Assembly: GCA_022649665.1 (NCBI GenBank)
Contig: JALCOL010000002.1
Span: 124,001 to 188,000 of the forward strand
DNA length: 64,000 nt
Direction of reading: 5' to 3'
Source: Enterococcaceae bacterium
GTDB lineage: Bacteria; Bacillota; Bacilli; Lactobacillales; Enterococcaceae
The notes under the pieces were generated by a model. The model did no database searches. It was not told the DNA's origin and saw only the letters and a program-made list of their open reading frames with translations. The translations under genes and the position numbers were made by a program. Below, in pieces: positions 32,277 through 41,465 of this stretch (the first letter of the stretch is position 1; every line of letters starts with the position of its first letter).

Positions 32277-33589
32277 TAAGCTGCCTCCTTCGATTCATCC
32301 GTGAAATGTCTCAAACGGTAAATTTCCAACCGCTTTACAAACGGATAATAGATCATGATCGAAACGAAAAGACACAAGGAACTGACAAATAAAGCGACAA
32401 AATTTCCGTTTGTACCTAAAAATCCAAGCAGAAAAGGCGGCGTGGTCGCCGGAAGTTCATAGACCGCCGGCGGCATCCACGAAAAAGCGATAAAAAGCGC
32501 TGCGATCCCCATGCTTGCCAAAGAAGACAACACATAGGGGATCAGCAAGATCGGATTCAAAATCACCGGGATCCCGATCAGGATCGGCGGATTTAAATTG
32601 ACCAGACTAGGGAACAGGCTGATCTGCGCCGTTTGCCGCAGTTTTTTATGATTGGTGAACAGCAGGATACACAAAATCAGCGCGAGCGTCATCCCGCTGC
32701 CGCCGAAAGCGCCATACGTTTCGTAAAGCGTATGGACGGTAAAAGGATGAGGAAGATCAGCCAGACTTTTTGCACTGAGCGCTTTATCAAGATTAGCGAC
32801 GTCAAAGACATTGGTAATATTTTGATGCATCAAGTTGAGCGGGCCCAAAATCCCAAAAAAGTTCAGCAAGGTGCTTAAGACCGTGATGCCGAAGATAAAC
32901 AGCAATGTCTGTTCAGAAAAACTGATCGTCAAATTGACGATGCTGTTGAAGATCGTCGTCAAGTTTTTTTGCGGGATCAAACTCAACAAATAGCTGCAGA
33001 CTGCCGAAAGCGTCAGCAAAAGGGCAGCGGGAATGATCGATTTGACATGTTCTTCGGTATTGAAAAGACTGCGGACGATCGGGCGCTTCAGCTTTTTGCC
33101 GAGGAGGTCCAGCCCGTGATAGAGAATCGCGATCAAAAAACCGAAAAGCATTCCTAAGAACAGGTTATTGAAATTGAAATTATTCAACAGCAGCGTCGGG
33201 CGGGCGTCGGGCGCGGCAGCATAGTCAAAATTGAAGAGCAGAAACGCTAGCAGCGAACAAACACCGACCGCACGGCTGTCCTCGCTGAAGGTGGAAGCCG
33301 CTTCACGCGCCATGAAAAAAGCAGCAAGCAGCGCCGTCAAACCGATCGTCGTCATTTGGAGCACTTCCAAAACTTGACCGGTCTGCCGGTAAAATGGCAG
33401 CCAATGTCCGATGTCGTAAATACTGGCAAAAAAGCCGTCCGGCATAAAAACTGACTGTCTCAGCGCCTGAACGATCGCTCCGATCGCGATAAAAGGAAAT
33501 AGATTCATGAAAGTATTGATGATCGCATTATAAAAGCGCAAGTTCCGCAGCTTTACATTCAAATTTGGAAGCCGGTCGAGCCAATGCAT
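32276..33589 (-). CDS. Orphan PTS EIIC component (lactose/cellobiose-like family)
   Basis: 437 residues with about ten hydrophobic segments. Family features: NAIINTFMNLFPFIAIGAIVQAL at the N-terminus, HTLYETYGAFGGSGMTLALIL near 290 and NLNPPILIGIPVILNPILLIPYVL near 335, the conserved EIIC substrate-site region. No EIIA or EIIB gene is nearby, so it needs components encoded elsewhere or has a different role. One-base overlap with the downstream hydrolase gene suggests a shared transcript. Confidence 0.85.
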   Translation of the reverse strand: MHWLDRLPNLNVKLRNLRFYNAIINTFMNLFPFIAIGAIVQALRQSVFMPDGFFASIYDIGHWLPFYRQTGQVLEVLQMTTIGLTALLAAFFMAREAASTFSEDSRAVGVCSLLAFLLFNFDYAAAPDARPTLLLNNFNFNNLFLGMLFGFLIAILYHGLDLLGKKLKRPIVRSLFNTEEHVKSIIPAALLLTLSAVCSYLLSLIPQKNLTTIFNSIVNLTISFSEQTLLFIFGITVLSTLLNFFGILGPLNLMHQNITNVFDVANLDKALSAKSLADLPHPFTVHTLYETYGAFGGSGMTLALILCILLFTNHKKLRQTAQISLFPSLVNLNPPILIGIPVILNPILLIPYVLSSLASMGIAALFIAFSWMPPAVYELPATTPPFLLGFLGTNGNFVALFVSSLCLFVSIMIYYPFVKRLEIYRLRHFTDESKEAA

Positions 33590-33682
33590 GAGGAAGCGCT
33601 CCTTTCATTATTCGAATCATTCAAAACGATCCATTTGTCACAAATGTACTATTCTTTGGCGGGATTATCAAATAATAACTGC

Positions 33683-33721
33683 GCAAAAAAGCAGCATGAT
33701 GGTTGTGGGCATCATGCTGCG
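33683..33721 (-). terminator. Terminator of the SDR gene
   Basis: GCAGCATGATG pairs with CATCATGCTGC; on the minus strand the stem is followed by TTTTTT. Confidence 0.9.
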
Positions 33722-33764
33722 AAATGATTTGTGGGAGGTTTTACTGCAGTGAATATTCGGTGCG

Positions 33765-34511
33765 TTACGCGCGTGCCAAACCGTCAACGCTCAAGACGAC
33801 GCCGGTAATGTAAGCGGCTTCATCCGAAGCTAAAAAAGCATAAGTATTGGCAATGTCTTCCGGCTGTCCCAGACGGCCCAGCGGAATTTGTTCGATCAAA
33901 GGATCGATCATCTCTTTCGGCAATGCTTTGACCATGTCGGTATTTGTGATCCCTGGTGCTACAGCATTCACACGAATTCCTTTCGGTGCTAATTCGCGCG
34001 CTAAAGAAAGCGTGAAACCATTGATCGCAAATTTCGAGGTCGGATAGGCAACGCCGCTTGGCTGACCGTAGCGGCTGACCATCGAAGACGCATTCAAGAT
34101 CACCCCATTGCCTTGTGCGGCCATATGGTCGGCCACCGCTCGGCAGCAGTTGAAGACTCCTTTGACGTTCAAGTCCATCACGCGATCAAAAGTGCTTTCC
34201 TCATAATCAGTAAAAGACTTGCTGTCAGAAACTCCGGCATTGTTCACCAAGACATCGATCCGGCCAAATTCATCAAAAACTTCCTGAAACACCTTCCTGA
34301 CATCATCCAATTCGCTCAAGTTCGGCCAGATCCCGCAAACGGTTCTTTCCGGGTATTTCTCTTTCAGGTCTGCGACTGCCTGGTTAGCGGTCTCCTCGCG
34401 GCTGGCAGCAATGATCACTGTCGCGCCCTCCGCCAAAAACTTCTCAGCAGTTGCAAAACCGATCCCGCGGCTGCCCCCAGTCACGATCACTGTTTTACCA
34501 TCCAACTTCAT
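33765..34511 (-). CDS. SDR family oxidoreductase (FabG/glucose dehydrogenase-like)
   Basis: 248 residues from ATG at 34511, with AAGGAGGGG upstream; the frame extends to 34550. VTGGSRGIGFATAEKFL near residue 9, NNAGVSD near 88, SSMVSRYGQPSGVAYPTSK with catalytic Ser, Tyr and Lys, PGITNTDM, and the C-terminal AYITGVVLSVDGG-like end (here VDGLA). Single gene with its own terminator. Two cre-like sites lie upstream, so catabolite control is likely. Substrate not determinable. Confidence 0.9.
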   Translation of the reverse strand: MKLDGKTVIVTGGSRGIGFATAEKFLAEGATVIIAASREETANQAVADLKEKYPERTVCGIWPNLSELDDVRKVFQEVFDEFGRIDVLVNNAGVSDSKSFTDYEESTFDRVMDLNVKGVFNCCRAVADHMAAQGNGVILNASSMVSRYGQPSGVAYPTSKFAINGFTLSLARELAPKGIRVNAVAPGITNTDMVKALPKEMIDPLIEQIPLGRLGQPEDIANTYAFLASDEAAYITGVVLSVDGLARA

Positions 34512-34566
34512 AACAAAATCCCCTCCTTTTTCATAACTGCAGTATAACACAGATTTGGAGAAAAAG

Positions 34567-34580
34567 TGTAAGCGTTTTAT
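34567..34580. promoter_or_regulatory. cre-like site upstream of the SDR gene
   Basis: Minus-strand ATAAAACGCTTACA matches the cre consensus TGWAANCGNTNWCA at 12 of 14 positions, just upstream of a weak -10 (TATACT at 34546-34541). Confidence 0.45.
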
Positions 34581-34718
34581 AAATTATTTTGATTAAGGAG
34601 ATAAAAAATCGCTATTAAACAAGCATATCTTTTCACAAGCGGAAAAATTCGGAAAGAATATTTAAAAATAAAAAAACAAGAAGATAATATCATTATTTGA
34701 TAAAAATAATGATTAGAT

Positions 34719-34732
34719 TGAAAACGTTATCA
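34719..34732. promoter_or_regulatory. cre site (perfect consensus)
   Basis: TGAAAACGTTATCA matches TGWAANCGNTNWCA at all positions. It lies about 200 bp upstream of the SDR start and 40 bp past the aldehyde dehydrogenase stop. Confidence 0.6.
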
Positions 34733-34771
34733 AGAAGAGGTGAGCGGAGCAAGTTGCCGCCGCTTACTCGC

Positions 34772-36163
34772 TTATTTCAAAAAATATTTGATGAGCTTGG
34801 TTTTTGCTTTCGTATACGGCGGGAATTGCAGCGGGAGATCCAGCCAAGTCGCTTTTTGATAAACAGCGCGCTGATGGGAAAAAGTTTCAAAGCTGTAGCG
34901 CCCGTGATAAGCGCCGATCCCGGAGTTGCCGACACCGCCAAAAGGCAGATAAGGGTTGGCTAAATGATCGACTGTGTCATTGATGGATACGCCGCCAGAG
35001 GGAATTCGCTCAAGCAGCTGCCGGCAAAGCGCCTGATCACTTGAAAAGAGATAAAGGGCAAGCGGATTTGGGAAATGGCGGACCGTTTCAATGAGATCCG
35101 CAGGGGCTTGGTAAGTCAGGACCGGCAGAAGCGGACCGAAGATTTCTTCCTTCATGCTTGCGGCGTCCAAATCAGGCAGATCAAGGAGTGTCGGCTCAAT
35201 GAAGCGTGTGGCGGGATCCGTTCGGCCGCCGAAAAAGATTTGGGCCTGATCGGCGTCGAGGATCTTTGAAAGACGGGTAAAGTGATGATCATTCACGATC
35301 CGGCCATAGTCTGGATTGTTTTCAATATCGCCGCCATAAAAATGAAAGATCGCCTTTTCAAGTTCAAGGAGCAGATCTTTTTTGATCATCTGATCCGCGA
35401 TCACATAGTCGGGAGCCACACAAGTTTGGCCGGTATTGATGAGTTTTCCCCAAATGATCCGGCGGGCGGCGATCTTCAGATTTGCCGAACGCGTCACGAT
35501 CGCCGGACTTTTTCCGCCGAGCTCCAAACAAACTGGCGTCAAATGTTTGGCAGCGGCGGCCATCACGATTTTACCGACCCGCACACTGCCGGTGAAAAAG
35601 ATGAAATCAAACGGCTGCGCAAGCAAGGCTTGGTTGACAGCGGCGTCACCTTGAACGCAGGCCAGATATTCTTCCGGAAAAGTGTGATTGATCATTTTCT
35701 GGAGGACGGCTGAAACAGTCGGTGTCAACTCGGAAGGCTTTACCACTGCGGTATTGCCGGCCGCGATCGCGCCAATCAATGGTTCGATCACCAGTTGGAC
35801 CGGGTAATTGAAAGGGCCGATGACCAGCACTGTGCCGTAAGGATCGCTCCGCACCCAGCTTCTGCCCGCTTGAAGATAAAGCGGTTTCCGCTGACGGGAT
35901 GGTTTGGCCCACTTTTCCAGATGATTCAAAGCAAGTGTGAGACTATGATAAACGTAGCCGATCTCCGTCAAGTATGATTCCGTTTCGTGTTTTCCTAAAT
36001 CGGTTTTCAGCGCCTCGAACAGTTCAAGCTGATAAGTGTGGAGCGCCTTTTTCAGATTTTTTAGCTGCTGGCGCCGAAAGCTGAGCGGACGCGTTTTTCC
36101 GGTTAAAAAGAATTTTTTTTGTTTTCGCTGCAAGGCGCGGCAATTCGTTTCTAAAGTTTGCAT
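34772..36163 (-). CDS. Aldehyde dehydrogenase (class 3 / YwdH-like)
   Basis: About 463 residues from ATG 36163, which has AAGGAGG upstream; the open frame reaches 36232. GPFNYPVQLVIEPLIGAIAAGNTAVVKPSE near residue 105, FTGSVRVGKIV near 185, LELGGKSPAIV with the catalytic Glu near 207 and the catalytic Cys in NTGQTCVAPDY near 240. Length and the short N-terminus fit the class-3-like group that oxidises medium- and long-chain or aromatic aldehydes. Monocistronic, no clear terminator seen. Confidence 0.92.
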   Translation of the reverse strand: MQTLETNCRALQRKQKKFFLTGKTRPLSFRRQQLKNLKKALHTYQLELFEALKTDLGKHETESYLTEIGYVYHSLTLALNHLEKWAKPSRQRKPLYLQAGRSWVRSDPYGTVLVIGPFNYPVQLVIEPLIGAIAAGNTAVVKPSELTPTVSAVLQKMINHTFPEEYLACVQGDAAVNQALLAQPFDFIFFTGSVRVGKIVMAAAAKHLTPVCLELGGKSPAIVTRSANLKIAARRIIWGKLINTGQTCVAPDYVIADQMIKKDLLLELEKAIFHFYGGDIENNPDYGRIVNDHHFTRLSKILDADQAQIFFGGRTDPATRFIEPTLLDLPDLDAASMKEEIFGPLLPVLTYQAPADLIETVRHFPNPLALYLFSSDQALCRQLLERIPSGGVSINDTVDHLANPYLPFGGVGNSGIGAYHGRYSFETFSHQRAVYQKATWLDLPLQFPPYTKAKTKLIKYFLK

Positions 36164-36343
36164 TGGGCATCCTCCTTCATTCCAAAACGAGCGGATCTTG
36201 CTATTTGCCTTCATTATGACGAAGCCGTTCAAGAAAGTAAAATCAAAAGAATTTCCGCAATTTTTGAAAAAATAGCTGACATTACTTAAAAAATCTTGAA
36301 AGTTGTGCTACAATAATTTGCGTGGGATTTTTGAAATCCTTAT

Positions 36344-36414
36344 TGAGGCATAGTCAAGTGGTAAGACGGCGGATTCTGATTCCGTAAGCGCAGGTTCGAG
36401 TCCTGCTGCCTCAG
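36344..36414 (+). tRNA. tRNA-Gln (CTG)
   Basis: 71-nt cloverleaf: acceptor TGAGGCA/TGCCTCA, discriminator G, anticodon loop TTCTGAT between GCGGA and TCCGT, T-arm GCAGG-TTCGAGT-CCTGC. The anticodon CTG reads CAG. It is followed five bases later by tRNA-Pro, probably one transcript. Confidence 0.93.
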
Positions 36415-36419
36415 TTTTC

Positions 36420-36493
36420 CGGGAAGTAGCTCAGCTTGGTAGAGCGCACGGTCCGGGACCGTGATGTCGCAGGTTCGATTCCTGTCTTCCCGA
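36420..36493 (+). tRNA. tRNA-Pro (CGG) with C at position 33
   Basis: 74-nt cloverleaf: acceptor CGGGAAG/CTTCCCG, D-arm GCTC/GAGC, anticodon stem CACGG/CCGTG with loop TCCGGGA, T-arm GCAGG/CCTGT. The anticodon CGG reads CCG. The base before the anticodon is C instead of the near-universal T (U33). The rest of the molecule is standard. Confidence 0.9.
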
Positions 36494-36510
36494 TAATCAA
36501 GTGATCAAGC

Positions 36511-36541
36511 TCTGAGAATGCTGCGGCATTCTCAGTTTTTT
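36511..36541 (+). terminator. Terminator of the tRNA pair
   Basis: CTGAGAATGC pairs with GCATTCTCAG around TGCG, followed by seven T. Confidence 0.93.
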
Positions 36542-36666
36542 TGTTTTCTTTGTTATTCTCTGAAAAAGTATTTGCGGTTGAGCGGGCAAATCGCTATACT
36601 TCAAGACGATAACGTCCACAGGTCCAAGGACGCATCGAATACATCAAAGTCAGAGGAGAAGAACAA

Positions 36667-37695
36667 ATGAAGAAAATATTGATCGCAGCCAGTGTGCTGC
36701 TGGCGATTTTTACGTTTGGGGTCCATACGCAAAAGGCTGAAGCCAAAAAAGCGGCTGCCAAAGAAACCCACTTGGTGAAAAAGAATGAAAGCAAAGCGGC
36801 TGACTTTTTTGTCAGCGCTAAATGGGCACAGAAACAATTGAAAAATGAAAAGAAAACGGTGGTGATCGAGGCTTCTTATGGGGAAGGCAAAGACTACAAA
36901 AAAGGTCATATCCCCGGCGCTGTCCATATGGATACGATGGAGATCGAAAGCGAAGAAAGCCACTGGAATTTGCTGGATGCGGAAACTTGTGCCAAAGCCT
37001 TTTTGAAAAAAGGAGTCACAAAAGAAACGCCGCTGATCATTTATTCCACTGATATCAATGCTGCTTCACGGGTCGCATTTGCGGCTTACTGGCTCGGGGT
37101 CGATCAAGTAAAGATCATCGACGGCGGCTATCAAGCTTGGAAACGCGCCGACTATAAAGTCAAAAAAGGAACAGAGAAAGCAAAAGCAGCGGAGTCATTT
37201 GGTGCCGCAGTTCCGGCACATGCCGATGCTTTGATCTCGACTTCGCAAGATCTGCTGCAAGAAAAAGCGAAGAATCCCAAACTTGTGCTTGCCAGCACGC
37301 GCAGCTGGAAAGAATTTACCGGCAAAATCAGCGGCTATGATTATATCAAAGACGCCGGCGAGCCGGAAGGGGCGGTATACGCCAAATCAAGCAAAACAAG
37401 TGCGGATGTCGCTTATCTGGTGAATAAAGACGGGACCGTCAAGGATCCGACGGCGATCTTCAAAGATTGGAAAGAATGGGGGATCACGCCGGACAAAGAA
37501 GTCGCTTTCTACTGCGGGACCGGTTGGCGGGCAGCGACGGCCTTCTTCATCGCCAAACAATCCGGCTGGGAAAATGTGAAATTGTTCGATGGCGGCTGGT
37601 ACGACTGGGATCTGGCACATCAAAAAGATCCAGCCCAATATCCGGTGCAAGTCGGCGATCCGCGCAATAAAGAAACACTCAAAATTTTGAAATAA
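36667..37695 (+). CDS. Exported tandem-rhodanese sulfurtransferase
   Basis: 342 residues with AGGAGAAG upstream. Signal peptide (about residues 1-26, ILIAASVLLAIFTFGVHTQKAEA). Two rhodanese domains: the first (about 45-160, VVIEASYGEGKDYKKGHIPGAVHMD ... IIYSTDINAASR) has Ser where the catalytic Cys would be. The second (about 185-330) keeps it in FYCGTGWRAA near residue 279. This is the usual arrangement of 3-mercaptopyruvate/thiosulfate sulfurtransferases, but here it is placed outside the membrane. The next gene starts on the last base of its stop codon. Confidence 0.88.
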   Translation: MKKILIAASVLLAIFTFGVHTQKAEAKKAAAKETHLVKKNESKAADFFVSAKWAQKQLKNEKKTVVIEASYGEGKDYKKGHIPGAVHMDTMEIESEESHWNLLDAETCAKAFLKKGVTKETPLIIYSTDINAASRVAFAAYWLGVDQVKIIDGGYQAWKRADYKVKKGTEKAKAAESFGAAVPAHADALISTSQDLLQEKAKNPKLVLASTRSWKEFTGKISGYDYIKDAGEPEGAVYAKSSKTSADVAYLVNKDGTVKDPTAIFKDWKEWGITPDKEVAFYCGTGWRAATAFFIAKQSGWENVKLFDGGWYDWDLAHQKDPAQYPVQVGDPRNKETLKILK

Positions 37696-38060
37696 TGAAG
37701 ATGAAAAGAATTATTTTTCATTTGCTCCAGCTGCTGCTAGCCGGCAGTGTATTCGTTATCGATGATCTGTACAAAAATCATCTGGGGGTCATGCGCTCGA
37801 TCTCCTATCATTCACAGCAACTAGCGAACAGCAGTCTGATTTATATCCGCTTTCTTCCGCTGCTCTTGTTTCTTGGCAGTTTGCTTTTTCTGATCAAAAA
37901 GCGGACGTTGGAAAGCGGGCTGCTCGCTGTTTTGGCCGGCATTTTACTATTTTGGCAAGTTGGCATGTCACTAACGGTGTTCCCATTGTATTATGTGGTG
38001 ATGGGGATCATCGGCTTGTTGATCCTGCTGCAAATTTTGCTCCTTTGGACAGACAGCTGA
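37695..38060 (+). CDS. Small four-helix membrane protein, unknown function
   Basis: 121 residues; ATG overlaps the preceding stop as TAATG, so it is translationally coupled to the rhodanese. Hydrophobic segments near residues 6-22, 50-66, 74-88 and 98-117. No family recognised. It may anchor or assist the exported sulfurtransferase. Confidence 0.7.
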   Translation: MKMKRIIFHLLQLLLAGSVFVIDDLYKNHLGVMRSISYHSQQLANSSLIYIRFLPLLLFLGSLLFLIKKRTLESGLLAVLAGILLFWQVGMSLTVFPLYYVVMGIIGLLILLQILLLWTDS

Positions 38061-38081
38061 TTTGGATACCGTTTGTCCGAA

Positions 38082-38117
38082 AACAGGGCCGCGACATTTT
38101 TGTCGCGGCCCTGTTTC
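38082..38117 (+). terminator. Terminator after the rhodanese operon
   Basis: AAACAGGGCCGCGACA pairs perfectly with TGTCGCGGCCCTGTTT around five T; GACA...TGTC tip. Confidence 0.88.
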
Positions 38118-38214
38118 GTGTTCCAGCGCTTCGGTTAGCCGTTCTTATGAAAATACGTTAAAATGGGGGAGAGTAATATAGAGGAAGCAGCAGATTGAGC
38201 TGGAGGTGGATAGG

Positions 38215-39120
38215 ATGGAAGCCATTCGCAAATTTAATCAAGGACAATTTTCCTGGATCAAAGTCGATACTGGGAATCGCGATGAGGTTCAATTATTAAA
38301 AGATAAATATCACATCACTGAGGAAATGCTCGCATACGCGATGGACGAAAATGAAAATGCGCGTGTCGAGTACGATGCGGATGAAAAGACCTTTCTATTG
38401 ATCTACAACGTGCCGCAGCGCAAAAAGATCGAAAACCATTATGAAACGCGGCCGATCACCTTTATCATCAAAGATCACTATTTTATTTCGTTTGCCTCGC
38501 AAGAGACGGCCTATGTATTGCCGCTGATGGAAACGATCCTCAGAAAAGCGCCCGAGCAAAGTTTGTACAGTTTTTTATTCAATACTTTGTTCATCATTTC
38601 CAAGTCATTTTTCCCATTGATCGACTCAGTGGACCGCGACCGGGTCGCTTTGAATAATAAACTGCGCAACAAAACGACGAACCGCAACTTGCTGGCGCTT
38701 TCCGATATCGAAGTCGGGCTCGTCTATTTAGTCAGCGGAACGAAGCAGAATACCGTTCTTTTGGAACAGATCAAGGCACTCGCTGTTTATCGTCAGCTTG
38801 ATGACGTTGAGCGCGAACAGCTGGATGATGTCGTGATCGAAGCGAAACAAGCCGTCGAGATGACACAGCTCTCTTCGCAGATCTTGATGCAACTTTCGGG
38901 GACATACAACAATCTTTTGAACAATAATCTGAACGATACGATGAAAGTTTTAACAGTCTGGTCGCTCTTGCTGACCGTTCCGACGATCGTGACCGGCTTT
39001 TTCGGGATGAACGTGCCGCTGCCGCTTTCCAACTCGATCTTCTCTTGGGGGATCGTGATCTTGATCAGTCTGGCGCTGTCATTTTGGCTGCTCATCATGA
39101 TGTGGAGAATTATCAAATGA
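38215..39120 (+). CDS. corA: CorA-family divalent metal ion transporter
   Basis: 301 residues from ATG 38215 with TGGAGGTG upstream. A long cytoplasmic N-terminal part is followed by two C-terminal transmembrane helices. The selectivity motif GMN is intact in TGFFGMNVPLP near residue 265. The family imports Mg2+ and sometimes Co2+ or Ni2+, or exports Zn2+. Its last eight bases overlap the 3' end of the convergent phospholipase D-like gene. Confidence 0.92.
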   Translation: MEAIRKFNQGQFSWIKVDTGNRDEVQLLKDKYHITEEMLAYAMDENENARVEYDADEKTFLLIYNVPQRKKIENHYETRPITFIIKDHYFISFASQETAYVLPLMETILRKAPEQSLYSFLFNTLFIISKSFFPLIDSVDRDRVALNNKLRNKTTNRNLLALSDIEVGLVYLVSGTKQNTVLLEQIKALAVYRQLDDVEREQLDDVVIEAKQAVEMTQLSSQILMQLSGTYNNLLNNNLNDTMKVLTVWSLLLTVPTIVTGFFGMNVPLPLSNSIFSWGIVILISLALSFWLLIMMWRIIK

Positions 39121-40504
39121 AGCGCCGGATCAGCGGGCTTATGATCCGCAGAAAAGTATAGAGGATCTTTCGGCCAGTCGAGAGTTCTTTTTCTTGGAAA
39201 TCAGCGTGGACTTTGTAGGTGCCGTCTTTTTGGACGGTCCGGCTGGCAGTATACATTTGGTCGTATTCTTTTTCCAACTTTTGAAACAGCGCTGGCGAGT
39301 CGACGGCCGCCATCAGCTCAGTATCGATATAGACGCTCCGCATGTCCATATTGGAAGAGCCGACGATCGACAAACGATCATCGATTAAATAAGCTTTCAT
39401 GTGAAGCGACTTTTGATTGCTGTATTCGTTGACTTGGGCGCCGAGCGACCAGATACGTTCTTTTTGATTCAAGTAGTCCGAGCAGCCGAGCAAATTCGCG
39501 CCGCTTTCGGGGGCATTGGTCAAGATCGCCGCTTTTTCGGTTTTGCTGAATAGCTGCTCGAGATCACGGTACATCGGCTGACCGCACATCAAATATGGCG
39601 TGATGATCTTGACTTGTTTGCCGCTGGCTGCGAGCGTATTCAGCTGATCCCAAAGAAGCGGCGGTTTGTTTTCGGGAGTTGCGGCGGTTTTTAAGAGCGT
39701 GATTTTGTTCGTCGGGACTGTTTGTTTAAGCAGATCGTATTGTTTCTCGTAGGCGGCCGGATATTTTTTGCGAAGAGCGGCTTGTTCGCTGTGGAGCGCT
39801 TTTTCTTCTTTTCGGATCGCGGCGCTTTCTTTTGTTTGGCGGAAGGGCCGCGTCCGCACATCGGTCTTCAGCTCCTTAAAAAAAGATTCCAGCTCGCGAA
39901 GGGATGACCCTTTTGCCTCACCGGTCTCCACTACAAAAATCTCGGCATCTTGATTGTGGCGCGGACCGGCTGTCCCCAAAAACAAGTCATTCAAATTGCG
40001 GCCGCCTAACAAATAATATTGGTCATCGATGATCAAAAACTTGGCATGCTGCGCGGCCATCAGGGTCGTAGGATGAAGAAAATCGACTGGATTATAAATC
40101 GAGATCGTAACATTTTTTTGACGGGAAAAAGCTTGCATCAGTGGATTTTTCCGCAGACTGAGCCACTCGTTTCTCCCATCGGTCAAAAAATCGATCTGGA
40201 CACCGCGCGCCGCCGCCGCACTCAAGGCGACCAGATAGGCTCGCCCGGCTGTGGTATCAGGGGAGATCTGGTAAGTTGCGACCGTGATTTTCTTTTCAGC
40301 GCGGTCGATCAAACGCAAATGCATTTCGAGCGCTTCTTGGTTATCGAATAACAGGTCAGCGCGCTCGCGGCCGACCGTTTCACTGTAGCAATCAGTGGGA
40401 TCAAACGCGGCCCGCGCTTTTTTTGAAACAGCTTTATAAGGGACGTATGGCAGGCAGATCGCCAAGAGATAGAGGATGAGCAGGAAAATTACGACAAACA
40501 GCAT
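39113..40504 (-). CDS. Phospholipase D / cardiolipin synthase-like protein
   Basis: About 463 residues from ATG 40504, with AAAGGAG eight bases upstream; ATG 40528 is also possible (471 residues). An N-terminal membrane segment (LFVVIFLLILYLLAICLPYV) precedes two PLD (HKD) motifs: HAKFLIIDD...GGRNLND near residue 170 and HMKAYLIDD...GSSNMDMRS near 395. Both catalytic His/Lys sets are present. The usual two-helix N-terminus of cardiolipin synthase is reduced to one helix, so it belongs to a divergent branch. Confidence 0.85.
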   Translation of the reverse strand: MLFVVIFLLILYLLAICLPYVPYKAVSKKARAAFDPTDCYSETVGRERADLLFDNQEALEMHLRLIDRAEKKITVATYQISPDTTAGRAYLVALSAAAARGVQIDFLTDGRNEWLSLRKNPLMQAFSRQKNVTISIYNPVDFLHPTTLMAAQHAKFLIIDDQYYLLGGRNLNDLFLGTAGPRHNQDAEIFVVETGEAKGSSLRELESFFKELKTDVRTRPFRQTKESAAIRKEEKALHSEQAALRKKYPAAYEKQYDLLKQTVPTNKITLLKTAATPENKPPLLWDQLNTLAASGKQVKIITPYLMCGQPMYRDLEQLFSKTEKAAILTNAPESGANLLGCSDYLNQKERIWSLGAQVNEYSNQKSLHMKAYLIDDRLSIVGSSNMDMRSVYIDTELMAAVDSPALFQKLEKEYDQMYTASRTVQKDGTYKVHADFQEKELSTGRKILYTFLRIISPLIRRFI

Positions 40505-40604
40505 GATTCGAACTCCTTTTTTCGGCATATGAGAACCTCTTTTTGAATATTCAATGGTTTACTTAATTATAATATAGGCAAAACGAAATTTGTTGGAGGA
40601 AGCC

Positions 40605-41465
40605 ATGGAGCATAAGAAAAATCAAAAAATCGATATTTTGGTCACCGTAGATGAAAATTACTTGGAGCCGCTCAAAACGATGCTCTACTCACTGCATCAA
40701 AATGATCCGCAGCAGGCGTTCACGATCTGGCTGATCCATGAAAAGATCCCCACAGCGGCAGTCAAGGAACTGCGCGAGATGCTGATTGGATTGGGCTCGA
40801 CCTTGGAAGAGCGGCGGGTCGCACCGGAGCTTTTAAAGGGTGCGCCGACCGCGGAGCGCTATCCGAAAGAAATGTATTTTCGTCTTTTGAGCGGAGCGAT
40901 CCTGCCGAAAACGCTCAAAAAAGTCTTGTATCTGGATCCGGATATTTTAGTGATCAATCCGCTGCAAAAGTTGTGGCAGACGGACCTGGAAGGAAATATG
41001 TTCGCAGCGGCGATCCATGCCGGGATGACGAATCTTTCCTACCGCATCAACACACTGCGTCTCGGGGCGGATCGCGGATATTTTAATTCGGGCGTGATGC
41101 TGATCGATTTGGAGAAAGCGCGGACACAGGTCAAACTGCAAGACATTTATGATGCGCTCGCCAAATATAAAAATCTGCTGGTTTTGCCCGATCAAGACAT
41201 TTTGAATTATTTATACGGCCGCTCGATCAAAGAGGTGCCTGAAGAAATTTGGAATTATGACACGCGCCAGTTTTTATCGTATCTCACGCGCAGTTTTGGC
41301 AAGTATGATACTCGCTGGACGATGCAGCACACCGCGATCCTGCACTTTTGCGGCAAGCCGAAGCCGTGGGAAGAGAAAAACGGCAATAAATTCACGATCT
41401 TATATTTTCATTATGAACAAATGCGCCGCCGCTTTGAAGCGCTGAATAAAGGACGAATGCAATGA
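40605..41465 (+). CDS. Glycosyltransferase family 8 protein
   Basis: 286 residues from ATG 40605 (TTGGAGGA upstream). IDILVTVDENYLEPLKTMLYSLHQND at the start, the metal-binding DxD in LYLDPDILVINPL near 110, YFNSGVMLIDL near 160, LPDQDILNYLY near 200 and HFCGKPKPWEE near 257 are the GT8 hallmarks. It transfers glucose or galactose to a surface glycan. The yihY-like gene overlaps its stop by ATGA. Confidence 0.9.
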   Translation: MEHKKNQKIDILVTVDENYLEPLKTMLYSLHQNDPQQAFTIWLIHEKIPTAAVKELREMLIGLGSTLEERRVAPELLKGAPTAERYPKEMYFRLLSGAILPKTLKKVLYLDPDILVINPLQKLWQTDLEGNMFAAAIHAGMTNLSYRINTLRLGADRGYFNSGVMLIDLEKARTQVKLQDIYDALAKYKNLLVLPDQDILNYLYGRSIKEVPEEIWNYDTRQFLSYLTRSFGKYDTRWTMQHTAILHFCGKPKPWEEKNGNKFTILYFHYEQMRRRFEALNKGRMQ

